Notes: generated by a model from the sequence alone, not told the origin. Numbered from the stretch's first letter, positions 34,506 through 44,810 are shown. The stretch is DNA of 64,000 nt from Dyadobacter sp. CY326 (GCF_021390515.1 NZ_JAJUXI010000004.1:372001-436000), one strand, 5' to 3'. Translations and numbers: made by a program.

Positions 34506-36908
34506 ATGTTCCGAAACTATATTAAAATAGCGCTTAGAAATTTACTGAAACATAAGACATTCAGCTTCATCAATATTTCAGGCGTGGCCATTGGTTTGGC
34601 TTGTTTTCTGCTATTGTCGCTTTATGTCAAAGATGAGTTGAGCTACGACCGTTATCATGCCAATGCAGACCGGATTTACCGGCTCAACCGGACATTCCTT
34701 TCCAAAGACGGAACCGAATCACTCCGCCTCGGACACGCGGCTCCGCCCTTTGGCCCGCTGGTTAAGCAGGATTTCCCCGAAGTGGAGCAGGTTGTGCGTT
34801 TGCTGGAATTTGGCGGATTAATGCAATACGGTGAAAATGTTTATAATGAGGAAAATGTTTTCACTGCCGAGCCCAACATTTTCAAAGTTTTCTCTTTCAA
34901 AGTGACGCAGGGGAATCCGGATAAGGCGTTGGAAAATCCGTTTTCGGTCATGTTTTCCAGACCAATGGCGGAGAAATATTTTGGAAAAGAAAATCCTATT
35001 GGGAAGATTATCCGACTCGAAAACCAGTTTAATTGCACAGTAACAGGCGTTTTTGAGCCGCTTCCTTCGCAATCACACTTTCATCCACAGGCGCTGATTT
35101 CGTTTTCAACCTTAAATGACGACCGCGTATATGGCGCAGAAGGACTGAGAAGCAATTGGGGCAACAATTCATTTTCGACCTTTTTGCTTTTGCCCAAAAA
35201 TTATGATCCGCAAAAGCTTGTAAAAGCATTTCCTGCATTTCAAAACCGCCACGTCGATCCCAAAGCATCGACCTATTCCGTCCTGAATCTGACCAAGTTG
35301 ACCGATATCCACTTGAAATCCCACCTGGATTCGGAGATTGAAGCGAATGGTGACATTCAATATGTTTATCTTTTTTCAGCCATCGCAATTTTCATTTTAA
35401 TCATTGCATGCATTAATTACATGAACCTCGCCACTGCGAGATCTGCAACGCGGGCGAAAGAAGTGGGCATGCGCAAAGTGATCGGCGCGGTCAGGCATCA
35501 GCTCGTCCGCCAGTTTTTGAGTGAATCCATTTTGCTTGTGTTCGTCTCCTTATTTTTCGCGATGGTTCTGATCGTATTGTGCCTTCCCGTTCTAAATAAT
35601 TTCACCCAGAAGCAGCTCTCATTCAACGCATTGCTTGATCCTGTTTTCCTTTGCATTGTGCTTGGAATCACATTGTTCACCGGACTGATTGCCGGAAGTT
35701 ATCCCGCGTTTTTCATGACCTCATTCCAGCCATTGAGCGTGTTCAAAGGTCGCATTGCATCGGCGCTTAAAAACGGAAAACTGCGTCAGGGACTTGTGGT
35801 GACGCAATTTGCGATTGCAGTGGTGCTCATAATCTGCACGGCAGTCGTGTATAGTCAAATGAAATATGTGAAGAATTACAAGTTGGGATATTCCAAAGAT
35901 CAGATCGTGCTGTTGCGTGCGGGCAGCGATTCCACTGTAAATTACGAAAGCTTAAAGCAGCAATTGAAAGCCAGCAGCAGCATTGTGGAAGTTGGCCGCT
36001 CATCGCGCATTCCGTCCGGACGCCTGCTGGACTCCTGGGAAGCTTACGTTATGAAAGGCGATTCAATGGCGCCTGCCGATATTGGTGTGAAGTCACTGTC
36101 TGTGGACGAGGACTTTATCCCGGCATATCAGATCGAAATGGCCGCAGGGAGAAACTTTTCAAGGGCTTATTCGACGGACAAAACCAATGGTTTCATTTTA
36201 AACGAAACCGCAGTAAAATTGCTTGGATGGAAAAACCCGGCCGATGCAGTGGGAGCTCGCTTCGGCTATGGCGAAATTCGCGGGCAAATTGTGGGCGTCA
36301 CCAAAGATTATCATTTCGAATCGCTGCATCAGAAGGTCGCGCCCATTGCGATGTTTGCGCAAACGGACCGGCTTGGCTGGATGTCCGTGCACATTTCCGG
36401 AGGCAATGTTAAAGAAGCATTGGCACACATCGAGTCGGTCTGGCAAAAACAATTTCCCGAACGACCATTTACATATGAATTTTTAGACCAAAAGTTTGGC
36501 ATCCTTTACGCAACAGAACAAACACAGCAGCTTCTGTTCGGCGTGTTTTCAGGCATAGCCATCTTCATTTCGTGCATGGGTCTGCTCGGCCTTTCTATGT
36601 TCATGGCCGAAATCCGGACCAAAGAAATCGGCGTTCGCAAAGTGCTCGGCGCATCCGTAACCAGTTTGGTTGTGATGCTTTCCAATGATTTCCTCAAACT
36701 GGTGCTCGTCGCCATTGTAATCGCTTCACCCATAGCGTGGTATGCCATGGACAGCTGGTTGCAGGATTTTGCTTATCATACTAAAATCAGCTGGGGTGTG
36801 TTTGCATTCGCAGCGGCCATCTCCATTGTAATCGCTTTGTTTACAATCAGTTTTCAGAGCATTAAAGCAGCATTAATGAACCCAGTGAAGTCGTTAAAAA
36901 GTGAATAA
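34506..36908 (+). CDS. Double-length MacB/FtsX-type permease 8
   Basis: 800 residues from MFRNYIKIALRNL, with TAGCC before the ATG. The cytoplasmic motifs are RAKEVGMRKVIGA near 316 and RTKEIGVRKVLGAS near 704. Domain 2 contains MAAGRNFSRAYSTDK and GVTKDYHFESL, where Thr replaces the common Val or Ile. Domain 1 has the standard DELSYDRYHANADRIYRL start. It is the first gene of the third cluster; the next permease follows after 23 bp. Confidence 0.92.
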   Translation: MFRNYIKIALRNLLKHKTFSFINISGVAIGLACFLLLSLYVKDELSYDRYHANADRIYRLNRTFLSKDGTESLRLGHAAPPFGPLVKQDFPEVEQVVRLLEFGGLMQYGENVYNEENVFTAEPNIFKVFSFKVTQGNPDKALENPFSVMFSRPMAEKYFGKENPIGKIIRLENQFNCTVTGVFEPLPSQSHFHPQALISFSTLNDDRVYGAEGLRSNWGNNSFSTFLLLPKNYDPQKLVKAFPAFQNRHVDPKASTYSVLNLTKLTDIHLKSHLDSEIEANGDIQYVYLFSAIAIFILIIACINYMNLATARSATRAKEVGMRKVIGAVRHQLVRQFLSESILLVFVSLFFAMVLIVLCLPVLNNFTQKQLSFNALLDPVFLCIVLGITLFTGLIAGSYPAFFMTSFQPLSVFKGRIASALKNGKLRQGLVVTQFAIAVVLIICTAVVYSQMKYVKNYKLGYSKDQIVLLRAGSDSTVNYESLKQQLKASSSIVEVGRSSRIPSGRLLDSWEAYVMKGDSMAPADIGVKSLSVDEDFIPAYQIEMAAGRNFSRAYSTDKTNGFILNETAVKLLGWKNPADAVGARFGYGEIRGQIVGVTKDYHFESLHQKVAPIAMFAQTDRLGWMSVHISGGNVKEALAHIESVWQKQFPERPFTYEFLDQKFGILYATEQTQQLLFGVFSGIAIFISCMGLLGLSMFMAEIRTKEIGVRKVLGASVTSLVVMLSNDFLKLVLVAIVIASPIAWYAMDSWLQDFAYHTKISWGVFAFAAAISIVIALFTISFQSIKAALMNPVKSLKSE

Positions 36909-36931
36909 AACCAAAAATCAAAACCAAACAC

Positions 36932-39343
36932 ATGCTTAAAAATTATTTTAAAATCGCCCTCAGAAATCTCTGGAAGTACAAAACCAACTCGTTTATCAGC
37001 ATTATCGGCCTGTCGTTAGGGATCGGCTGTTTCCTTTTGCTGGCCACTTATGTTTTGCATGAAGTTCGCTATGACCGTTTCCAGCCCAATGCGGAGCACA
37101 TCGTCCGCGTTAATTTTTTTTACCAAGCCGGTAATAGCGAGCCAGTCAACATTGCCGTTACGCCAACGGCCATTGCGCCCGTTTTTTCAAGAGAATTTGG
37201 TGAAGTAAAAGCGGCTGTCCGGTTGTATCCATATAGTGGCGGTGGCTCGGTCGCGGTAAAATATGGCGACAAATTATTTAATGAAAAGAAGGTCCTTTTT
37301 GCCGATTCCTCATTTTTCAAAATTTTCACCTCCGAATTTATTGAGGGCGATAAGGCCACAGCATTGTCACAGCCGAATTCGGTTGTTATTGACCAAACCA
37401 CTGCGCAGAAGTATTTTGGAGACGCAAGCGCCATTGGCAAAACGGTCACCATGAACGAAAATCTGACCCTGCAAGTCACGGGCGTGATTGCGGATGTGCC
37501 ATCATATTCGCATATCAAATTCAATTGGTTAGGAAGTTATAGCACATTGCCCCGTTCCAAATCAGAAGCATTCGACTCCGCAAATGATTACACTTATCTT
37601 TTGCTGCAACCGCAGGCGAAAATGGATGACTTGCAAGCGAAAGTTGACCAATATGCAGCCAAGAATCTGAATAATCCGCAGGACCCATCATCCAAAATAA
37701 AGCTGGAACTCGAACCATTCAATCACATTCACCTCTATTCGAAGGTTTTAGCGGGCATGGAGGCGACTGGCAATTACAAATACGTTTACATTCTTTCCGG
37801 TGTTGCGCTGCTGATCCTCGTTATTGCCTGCATTAATTTTATCAATCTGGTTACGGCGCGTTCCGCCGTCAGAGCACGGGAAGTAGGCGTTCGCAAAGTG
37901 ATGGGAGCGGGCCGCGCACAGGTTTTTCGTCAATATTTATTTGAATGCGGGCTGATCACTGTTTTAGCAATCATCTTTGGCTTGATCATATCATTCGCCG
38001 GCTTTCCGGTCATCAGCAACCTGACAGACAATGCCCTGGGCTTCCACGTTTGGCCCGCTTTTTCGGTGATTGCATTATTAATGGCGTTGGGCGTGGTGGT
38101 GACGCTGCTGTCAGGCGTTTATCCCGCTGCGGTTCTTTCTGGTTTTGAGCCAGTTCGGGTTTTGAAAGGCAAGTTTTTAACCAGCTCACGAGGAAGCAGT
38201 CTGCGGAGCTCGCTGGTCGTTTTCCAGTTTACGATTTCCATCCTTTTCATCATCGGAACCATCATTGCGAACCAGCAACTGCATTTTATACAAAACAAAA
38301 ATCTCGGCATAAATCCTTCTCAAATCATTGTTTTGGACGTCAGTTCCGGCATTTCAATGGGCAAACTAACCGCAATGAAAAGCGAGTTACTGAACAATCC
38401 GATCATTAAATCCATCACAGCTTCCTACGACTCGCCGGTGAATGTACAGGGCGGTTATACGATCACAGCGAATGATAAGCCGCAAAACTTTCAATTAAAT
38501 ATTACAGCCATTCCAGTTGAAAAAGACTTTGTCCCAACACTCGGAATGCAACTGATCGCAGGACAAAATTTCAACGAAACAGACATTCTCAGAGCAACGG
38601 TCGATTCAGCTGAACTGCGTCAGTTTGCCTTTATTCTGAATGAGTCGGCCGTAAAAGCATTGGGCTGGACTCCTGCGACGGCGATTGGGAAAGCGGTCGC
38701 GATGAACGGTCGCACTGGCGAAGTAAAAGCAGTCGCCAAAGACTTCCATTTCAGATCTTTACACGAAAAAATCGGCCCGATCGCAATCATTCCGGAATAC
38801 AACTATTTTGGAAAAGTAATGGTGAAAGTTGCCGGTGAAAATTCCACAAAAGCAGTGGCGCTTCTCGAAAAAAGCTGGAAGGAAAACTTTCCCATGCGGC
38901 CGTTTGAATATCACTTTTTGGATCAGGAATTTGATGAATTGTATAAGGCAGAAATGCGTGTTTCTTCAATTCTAGGCTTATTTTCGGCTATAACAATCTT
39001 CATTTCATGCATGGGCCTGTTCGCATTGATAGCCTTCATTTCCGAGCAGCGAACCAAGGAAATTGGCGTAAGAAAAGTGCTTGGTGCTTCTGTCGCCAGC
39101 ATTGTGCTGCTGCTTTCCAAAGAATTTGTTAAACTCATGCTTATTGCAATCTTAATTGCTTCACCGGCAGCTTGGTATGGTATGAATCATTGGCTTGCCG
39201 ACTTTGCTTATCAGATCAAAATAAGTCCCTGGACATTTGTTTTCGCAGGCATAGCAGCCATTGCCATCGCATTGATGACGGTCAGTCTCCAAAGCATAAA
39301 AGCAGCTCTGATGAATCCCGTTAAGGCGTTGAAAAGCGAATAA
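36932..39343 (+). CDS. Double-length MacB/FtsX-type permease 9
   Basis: 803 residues from MLKNYFKIALRNL. The cytoplasmic motifs are RAREVGVRKVMGAG near 314 and RTKEIGVRKVLGAS near 707. In domain 2 the motif reads AVAKDFHFRSL, and an extra segment of about ten residues (ILRATVDSAELRQF) sits between the AGQNF and FILNESAVKAL elements. AGQNF replaces the usual AGRNF. After TM1, HEVRYDRFQPNAEHIVRV replaces DELSYD. The tail is NPVKALKSE. The next gene follows after 55 bp. Confidence 0.92.
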   Translation: MLKNYFKIALRNLWKYKTNSFISIIGLSLGIGCFLLLATYVLHEVRYDRFQPNAEHIVRVNFFYQAGNSEPVNIAVTPTAIAPVFSREFGEVKAAVRLYPYSGGGSVAVKYGDKLFNEKKVLFADSSFFKIFTSEFIEGDKATALSQPNSVVIDQTTAQKYFGDASAIGKTVTMNENLTLQVTGVIADVPSYSHIKFNWLGSYSTLPRSKSEAFDSANDYTYLLLQPQAKMDDLQAKVDQYAAKNLNNPQDPSSKIKLELEPFNHIHLYSKVLAGMEATGNYKYVYILSGVALLILVIACINFINLVTARSAVRAREVGVRKVMGAGRAQVFRQYLFECGLITVLAIIFGLIISFAGFPVISNLTDNALGFHVWPAFSVIALLMALGVVVTLLSGVYPAAVLSGFEPVRVLKGKFLTSSRGSSLRSSLVVFQFTISILFIIGTIIANQQLHFIQNKNLGINPSQIIVLDVSSGISMGKLTAMKSELLNNPIIKSITASYDSPVNVQGGYTITANDKPQNFQLNITAIPVEKDFVPTLGMQLIAGQNFNETDILRATVDSAELRQFAFILNESAVKALGWTPATAIGKAVAMNGRTGEVKAVAKDFHFRSLHEKIGPIAIIPEYNYFGKVMVKVAGENSTKAVALLEKSWKENFPMRPFEYHFLDQEFDELYKAEMRVSSILGLFSAITIFISCMGLFALIAFISEQRTKEIGVRKVLGASVASIVLLLSKEFVKLMLIAILIASPAAWYGMNHWLADFAYQIKISPWTFVFAGIAAIAIALMTVSLQSIKAALMNPVKALKSE

Positions 39344-39398
39344 GGCTTTGGCTCATGTCGTTGATTTCTAAATATTTAATTGATAAAAAGCCAACTTC

Positions 39399-41774
39399 AT
39401 GCTGACGAACTATCTCAAAATTGCACTCAGGAATCTAGGTAGGAACAAAACTTACTCCTTCATTAACATCTTCGGACTCGCTTCCGGGATGGCGGTTTCG
39501 GTGCTGATCCTGATGTTTGTGATGCATGAGTTCAGTTATGATCAATTTCACGTCCGGCACGAGCGGATTTTCCGAATTTTGGCCACGGTCAAAATGGGAG
39601 AAACGGATATGCAATTCAATTCTTTTTCCACCAAACTGGGCCCGGCATTGAAGGAATACAATCCGCAGGTCAAAGACTTTGTGCGCCTCAGATCAGTTGT
39701 GGATAAGGTGGTTATCAAAAACCCGGAACGACCTTCAGAAGCATTCTATGAGCAGAATTTCATGTTTGCAGATCCATCTTTTTTTGATGTTTTTTCTTTC
39801 GATTTGTTGAAGGGAAACAAAAAATCGATTCTGGAAAAGCCGTTTGATCTCGTGATTTCCGAACGTGCGGCTGAAAAGTATTTTGGCGATTTGGACCCAA
39901 TCGGGAAAACGCTCTTATATCAGGGAACGCATTTAATGCAAATCACCGGCGTGGCCAAAAATCCGCCTTCCAACTCCTCTTTCAATTTCGACTTTATTGC
40001 CTCTTCCACCACTTTTCCGGCATTAAGCGAAGAAAATAAAAATGCGTGGGAACATGCAGGGGCATTTAGTCTTTATCTTTTGCTTGATTCAAAAGGGTCG
40101 GTTGCTGCGGTTCAAAAAAATATTAAGCGTGAAGGCAATCGCACAGGCGCATTTGACTCCGAGGCCAATTACATGCTCGAAGCATTTGCGACCACGCATT
40201 TGGGCAATAATTTCAATGATTCAGGAAATACAAAGCTCATTTCCATCTTTGCAGGCGTTGCGATCTTGATCCTTTTTCTGGCATTGTTTAATTACATGAG
40301 TCTCACCACCGCCCGTGCGACTTTGCGTGCAAAGGAGGTGGGTGTTCGCAAAGTGGTGGGCGCGGGCAGGAGCGGGCTGGTGAAGCAGTTTTACATTGAA
40401 TCGGTTTTGGTATGCGTGTTTGCTTTTGCGCTTGCCTTTCTGTTTGTCCAGCTGCTCAGGCAGCCATTTTACGATTTGCTCGATCTGCAAATCGACGCCT
40501 CGTTTCTTATATCTCCTTCATTTTTAGGTTTCCTAATCGTCTTGCTGCTGGTGTCTGCTTTGATTGCTGGCAGTTATCCAGCACTGATTTTATCAGGCTT
40601 TGCGCCTTTGCAAGTGCTCAAAGGCCGCCTCGGCGGGAGCCAGGGAGGCACCGCGGTCAGAAGGCTTTTTATGGTTTTTCAATTCACTGTTTCCATCGCA
40701 CTGATCATTTGCAGTCTGGTGGTGAAAAGCCAGCTTTCCTTCATGCAAAACAAGAAATTGGGACTTTATAAGGATCAAATCCTGACCATTCCATTGTCTG
40801 AAACGGTCGCTAAAGGCTTCTTCCCGTTGCGCGATGAGATCAGGCAGCAGGTCGGCGTTCAGAATGTAACAGTCACCAATGCTGGCCTTTTCAAGGGTTA
40901 CAACATGTGGTTTATCAAAAATTTTACCACAAAAGAGGATGTAGGCCTTGCCAATATGGTCACTGATAGCCAGTTCATGAAAACGCTTGGACTGCAATGG
41001 AAAACAGAGCCCGCAGCTGGCGTCATGAAAAACCGTAATCACGTGCTCATCAATGAGGCCGCGGTGAAGGAATTGGGCATAAAGGGCGATCCGATCGGGC
41101 AGGTGCTCGGCGAGAAAGATGAAATCGCGGGCATCGTAAAAGATTTCCATTTCACGGCTTTGCAAAATGGCATTAAGGCTATGGAACTGCTGATTGTCAG
41201 TGATACAACCAACATTTTGAATTTTCCTGGACAGCGCGGCGTGCTCTACGCGCGATTGGATCCGAAAACAGACATTCAGGAAAAAGTGGCGCTGATCGGA
41301 CAGATTTTTAAAAAGTATGACAAGGAAAAGCCATTTGAATATTATTTCCTCGACGACGCTTTCAACGAAACATTTAAAACGGAGATCCGGATGTCCAAAA
41401 TGTTCTCCGTTTTCACTGCTTTGGCCATTTTTATCGCTTGCATGGGCCTTTTCGGATTGGTGACATTCACGGCTGAGACCAGGACGAAGGAAATCGGGAT
41501 AAGGAAAGTCCTCGGCGCTTCCGTTGCCGCAATTGTCACCTTGCTTTCCAAGGATTTTGTAAAACTCGTGCTCGTTGCCATTGTGCTCGCAATGCCCGTC
41601 GCCTATTATTTCATGGAAAAATGGTTGCAGGATTTTACTTATAAAATTCAAATGCCGGTTTGGATATTCGTCGTTTCCGGCACGCTGGCGATCGTTATTG
41701 CATTGGTTACCATTAGTTTTCAAAGTATAAAAGCAGCATTGATGAACCCGGTTGAATCGCTGAAAAATGAATAA
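39399..41774 (+). CDS. Double-length MacB/FtsX-type permease 10
   Basis: 791 residues, the shortest of the set, from MLTNYLKIALRNL. The cytoplasmic motifs are RAKEVGVRKVVGAG near 310 and RTKEIGIRKVLGAS near 695. TM2 leads into LFNYMSLTTARATL, so the almost universal Cys-Ile-Asn is missing. Domain 2 is reduced around its middle: where siblings have A(A/S)GRxF, this one reads WKTEPAAGVMKNRN, and the AGR motif is lost. The DFHFTAL motif is kept. The tail is NPVESLKNE. It is followed after only 3 bp by permease 11, implying translational coupling. Confidence 0.92.
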   Translation: MLTNYLKIALRNLGRNKTYSFINIFGLASGMAVSVLILMFVMHEFSYDQFHVRHERIFRILATVKMGETDMQFNSFSTKLGPALKEYNPQVKDFVRLRSVVDKVVIKNPERPSEAFYEQNFMFADPSFFDVFSFDLLKGNKKSILEKPFDLVISERAAEKYFGDLDPIGKTLLYQGTHLMQITGVAKNPPSNSSFNFDFIASSTTFPALSEENKNAWEHAGAFSLYLLLDSKGSVAAVQKNIKREGNRTGAFDSEANYMLEAFATTHLGNNFNDSGNTKLISIFAGVAILILFLALFNYMSLTTARATLRAKEVGVRKVVGAGRSGLVKQFYIESVLVCVFAFALAFLFVQLLRQPFYDLLDLQIDASFLISPSFLGFLIVLLLVSALIAGSYPALILSGFAPLQVLKGRLGGSQGGTAVRRLFMVFQFTVSIALIICSLVVKSQLSFMQNKKLGLYKDQILTIPLSETVAKGFFPLRDEIRQQVGVQNVTVTNAGLFKGYNMWFIKNFTTKEDVGLANMVTDSQFMKTLGLQWKTEPAAGVMKNRNHVLINEAAVKELGIKGDPIGQVLGEKDEIAGIVKDFHFTALQNGIKAMELLIVSDTTNILNFPGQRGVLYARLDPKTDIQEKVALIGQIFKKYDKEKPFEYYFLDDAFNETFKTEIRMSKMFSVFTALAIFIACMGLFGLVTFTAETRTKEIGIRKVLGASVAAIVTLLSKDFVKLVLVAIVLAMPVAYYFMEKWLQDFTYKIQMPVWIFVVSGTLAIVIALVTISFQSIKAALMNPVESLKNE

Positions 41775-41777
41775 ACT

Positions 41778-44210
41778 ATGCTAAAAAATCATCTTAAAAT
41801 CGCTCTGCGGACCATTTTGCGTTACCGCAATTATACGATTCTGAATGTCCTGGGTCTGTCGGTTGGTGTGGCTGCTTGCCTGCTGCTGTTTGTCGTTTAT
41901 TCGTATGAGTCAGGATTTGATAATTTCCATAGCAAGTCTGACCGCATTTATCGCATTGCACGCAAAACGGATTATGTGACCGGACAAACCGATTACACGC
42001 CCGGAAGTCCACTTCCTTTTTATGCCGCCTTGAAAGTCGACGTGCCCCAATTGGAAAAGATTGTTCCCGTTTATGGCTCATTGGAGCCGCAAGTGACCGT
42101 TTTGGGGAAAGATGCAACCAACCAGACGTCTAAAAAGAAATTCTACGAAGACAGTGACGGCATATTAACGACGCCGGAGTTTTTTGAGCTCTTCGACTTC
42201 CCTTTTCTTAGTGGCTCGAAAGATGTTTTGAAAGATCCGAATGTCATCATTTTGTCGCAGCGCCGGGCTGAAAAATATTTTGGCAAATGGCAGGAAGCAT
42301 TGGGGCAATATGTGAAGATCAATAATAAAACGGTGATGAAAGTTGGCGGCATTCTCGCTAATCCGCCCCTGAACACAGACTTCCCGGTTGACATTGTGGT
42401 CTCCTATGAATCCAAGCGCCAGCAGCCGCTGTTGTTTGGTTTCGGCGGTTTTGACAGCTGGGGTGGAACCAGCAGCAACGACCAGTTATTTGTGCTTTTA
42501 CCCAAAAATGTGACAGCCGCGAGCATTGATAAACTATTGGTCAAATTCGTTGCCAAACATTACGATAGCAAAAGAGACAATTTCAAACTTACGCATTTCC
42601 TGATTCCACTTTCCGAACAGCATCACGACGACCGGTTTGTGAATTACTCGGATCACATTATCAGTAAAAAAGTGCTGTGGACGCTCGTTATTATTGGCAT
42701 TTTGATCATTTCAATGGCCTGCATCAACTTTATCAATCTCGCCACCGTCCAGGCTGCGCGGCGGTCAAAGGAAGTCGGCGTGCGGAAAGTTTTGGGAAGC
42801 GGCCGCCGGGAATTGATGCGTCAGTTTTTAAGTGAAACATTCCTAATCGTCAGCGTTGCGGTCCTGCTTGGCGTCTTGCTCGCCATGGTTAGCATGCCGC
42901 TTCTAGGCAAAATTTCCCAGGTTCCGGCAGACCTGCCGGTCATCGCAAACCCCCGGATTTGGCTATTTATTCTTGTGTTGGGGATCGCGGTGAGTTTCGT
43001 TGCAGGATTTTATCCCGCCGTTGTCATGTCCGGCTTCAAGCCCATTGAAGCCATTAAAAGCAAAATCGCGAATCGTTCATTAGGCGGCGTTTCACTGCAA
43101 AAAATGCTTATTATTGTTCAATTCGGCATTTCGCAGATTTTGGTTGTCGGCACCATTGTGACCATTACGCAAATGAAATACATTGGTAACCTGGATCTCG
43201 GCTTCGAAAAAGAAGGCGTTTATGCCGTAAACCTCGATGAAGCTTACACCACGCGTTTTGAAACATTCCGGAATGAGTTGTTACAAAGCCCGGAAATTGC
43301 TTCGGTAAGTTTTTCGTCAGATGTTCCGTCATCCGACGACAATTGGTCTGGGAACTTTGCATTTGATAATAAAGGGAAAGACGAAGATTTTCAGGTGTTT
43401 AACAAATTTGCGGATCACAATTATTTCAAAGCTTATGGTTTGGAATTTGTCGCAGGACAGGGTTATGTAGCCGGCGACTCTGTGGGTTCGTGCGTGGTCA
43501 ATGAGACATTGCTCGCCAAGGTTGGAATCAAGAATCCGCAGGAGGCCATTGGCAAAAACATTCGCATGGGCGGCGGTCAGTGGCAGCCGATTGTGGGCGT
43601 TGTTAAAGACTTCAAAGCAAATTCAGCGCGCGACGCTGCCAAACCAATCATGATTGCGCCTATGCCGCAGTTTTACTGGATTGCCGGAATTAAAATGGAA
43701 ACAAAAAATGTCTCCAAAGCCGTGGCACATATCGAGGACGTTTACAGCCGCGTGTTTCCGGAAGTGGCCATGCAAGGCAAATTTTTTGACCAAAGCATTG
43801 AAGAATTTTATAATCAGGAGCGCCAGCTGAGCCTGCTATATCAAATCTTTGCAGGACTTTCCATATTCATTGCCTGCCTTGGCTTGTTCGGACTGGCTAC
43901 GTTTATGGCGCAGCAGCGCATGAAGGAGATCGGCGTCAGAAAAGTGCTTGGCGCATCCGTTTCCAGCATTGTCGGGCTGTTGTCCAAAGACTTCCTGCTT
44001 CTCGTGCTGATCGCCATCATTATTTCATCGCCCGTTGCCTGGTATTTTATGGACAAATGGTTGCAAGACTTTGAATATAAGATCGCTATCAGCTGGTGGA
44101 TGTTTGCAGTCAGCGCTGTCCTTGCCATTGTAATCGCGTTCACGACGGTCAGTTTTCAAAGCATTAAAGCAGCCTTAATGAACCCCGTAAAGTCGTTGAG
44201 GAGTGACTAA
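41778..44210 (+). CDS. Double-length MacB/FtsX-type permease 11 (AQ subgroup)
   Basis: 810 residues from MLKNHLKIALRTI. It belongs with permeases 6 and 14: TM2 ends NLATVQA, domain 2 has YFKAYGLEFVAGQGY, and the DFHF motif is replaced by VVKDFKANSA. After TM1, SYESGFDNFHSKSDRIYRI replaces the DELSYD start. The cytoplasmic motifs RSKEVGVRKVLGSG (near 329) and RMKEIGVRKVLGAS (near 714) are intact. The tail is NPVKSLRSD. It ends the third cluster. Confidence 0.92.
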   Translation: MLKNHLKIALRTILRYRNYTILNVLGLSVGVAACLLLFVVYSYESGFDNFHSKSDRIYRIARKTDYVTGQTDYTPGSPLPFYAALKVDVPQLEKIVPVYGSLEPQVTVLGKDATNQTSKKKFYEDSDGILTTPEFFELFDFPFLSGSKDVLKDPNVIILSQRRAEKYFGKWQEALGQYVKINNKTVMKVGGILANPPLNTDFPVDIVVSYESKRQQPLLFGFGGFDSWGGTSSNDQLFVLLPKNVTAASIDKLLVKFVAKHYDSKRDNFKLTHFLIPLSEQHHDDRFVNYSDHIISKKVLWTLVIIGILIISMACINFINLATVQAARRSKEVGVRKVLGSGRRELMRQFLSETFLIVSVAVLLGVLLAMVSMPLLGKISQVPADLPVIANPRIWLFILVLGIAVSFVAGFYPAVVMSGFKPIEAIKSKIANRSLGGVSLQKMLIIVQFGISQILVVGTIVTITQMKYIGNLDLGFEKEGVYAVNLDEAYTTRFETFRNELLQSPEIASVSFSSDVPSSDDNWSGNFAFDNKGKDEDFQVFNKFADHNYFKAYGLEFVAGQGYVAGDSVGSCVVNETLLAKVGIKNPQEAIGKNIRMGGGQWQPIVGVVKDFKANSARDAAKPIMIAPMPQFYWIAGIKMETKNVSKAVAHIEDVYSRVFPEVAMQGKFFDQSIEEFYNQERQLSLLYQIFAGLSIFIACLGLFGLATFMAQQRMKEIGVRKVLGASVSSIVGLLSKDFLLLVLIAIIISSPVAWYFMDKWLQDFEYKIAISWWMFAVSAVLAIVIAFTTVSFQSIKAALMNPVKSLRSD

Positions 44211-44325
44211 CAAAACGCAATTACCGAATAGTAGTTTTAGGAATATTTATTTTGACAATATGAAGAAACTTTTGTAACATTTGTTGAAATATGGTCATAT
44301 TTAACTATCTAAACCTGCTATTTAT

Positions 44326-44745
44326 ATGCGCCGTACACTCTATTATTCTTCCGTCATCTTATTGTCGTTGTTTTTGTTTGCGCATGCTTGCGTGGATCAT
44401 CAGTTGCCCGGAACTCCACCTCAGATAGAAACGCTGAATTTTAGTTCAGGAGCCGGGAAGTGCAGCGTTACTTTCAATTTGGACGTCAAGGATGTAGGGA
44501 CTATTCCGGTTAAAGAATATGGAATGGTTTACACCACCACACCAACAGGAAATCCGCGAGTTGGTAATGCAGTTGTCGAAAAGGATTATAAGCAAAGCTT
44601 CCCGATGCCATTATTGCCAGGCAAAAAAAGCAAGCTTAACAGCGTCAGCAACACTTGCGGCCCATTTGTATATTATCGCACTTACGCTATCCTGGAAGAC
44701 GATTCTGTCATTTACGGCCAAGAAATAGGATTTGAAGATATCTGA
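44326..44745 (+). CDS. Small lipoprotein with fibronectin-III-like C-terminus
   Basis: 139 residues. The N-terminus MRRTLYYSSVILLSLFLFAH leads to a lipobox-like AHAC, so C22 is the probable lipidated residue. The rest reads as one beta-sandwich-like domain with two further cysteines (GKCSV and NTCGP) and the segment YYRTYAILEDDSVIYGQEI, which resembles the fibronectin-III-like strands common in Bacteroidota surface proteins. Function is unknown. It lies alone between permease clusters 3 and 4, and its transcript would end at the long hairpin that doubles as the fourth activator site. I see no exact promoter match in the 115 bp upstream. Confidence 0.7.
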   Translation: MRRTLYYSSVILLSLFLFAHACVDHQLPGTPPQIETLNFSSGAGKCSVTFNLDVKDVGTIPVKEYGMVYTTTPTGNPRVGNAVVEKDYKQSFPMPLLPGKKSKLNSVSNTCGPFVYYRTYAILEDDSVIYGQEIGFEDI

Positions 44746-44757
44746 TCCAGATTTGTA

Positions 44758-44810
44758 ATGTTCAATCAAAAAACCAGCTGTTCGATTTCGGACAGCTGGT
44801 TTTTTGATTG
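44758..44810. promoter_or_regulatory. Inverted-repeat activator site within a long hairpin, cluster 4
   Basis: The main site 44778-44795 is CTGTTCG-ATTT-CGGACAG (centre 44786.5). A left half-site, ATGTTCA (44758-44764), sits exactly where a second site offset by 20 bp would begin; its right half is missing. The main site is the core of a hairpin with 22-base arms (44763-44784 and 44789-44810) having one mismatch, so it should also terminate the lipoprotein transcript. The -24-like GG lies 75.5 bp after the centre, the same distance as in cluster 1. Confidence 0.65.

Noticed and set aside
40593..41723. 376-codon open frame on the minus strand inside permease 10
   Set aside because: It is the antisense shadow of a conserved permease; its translation is low-complexity and His/Asn-rich, with no recognisable domain.
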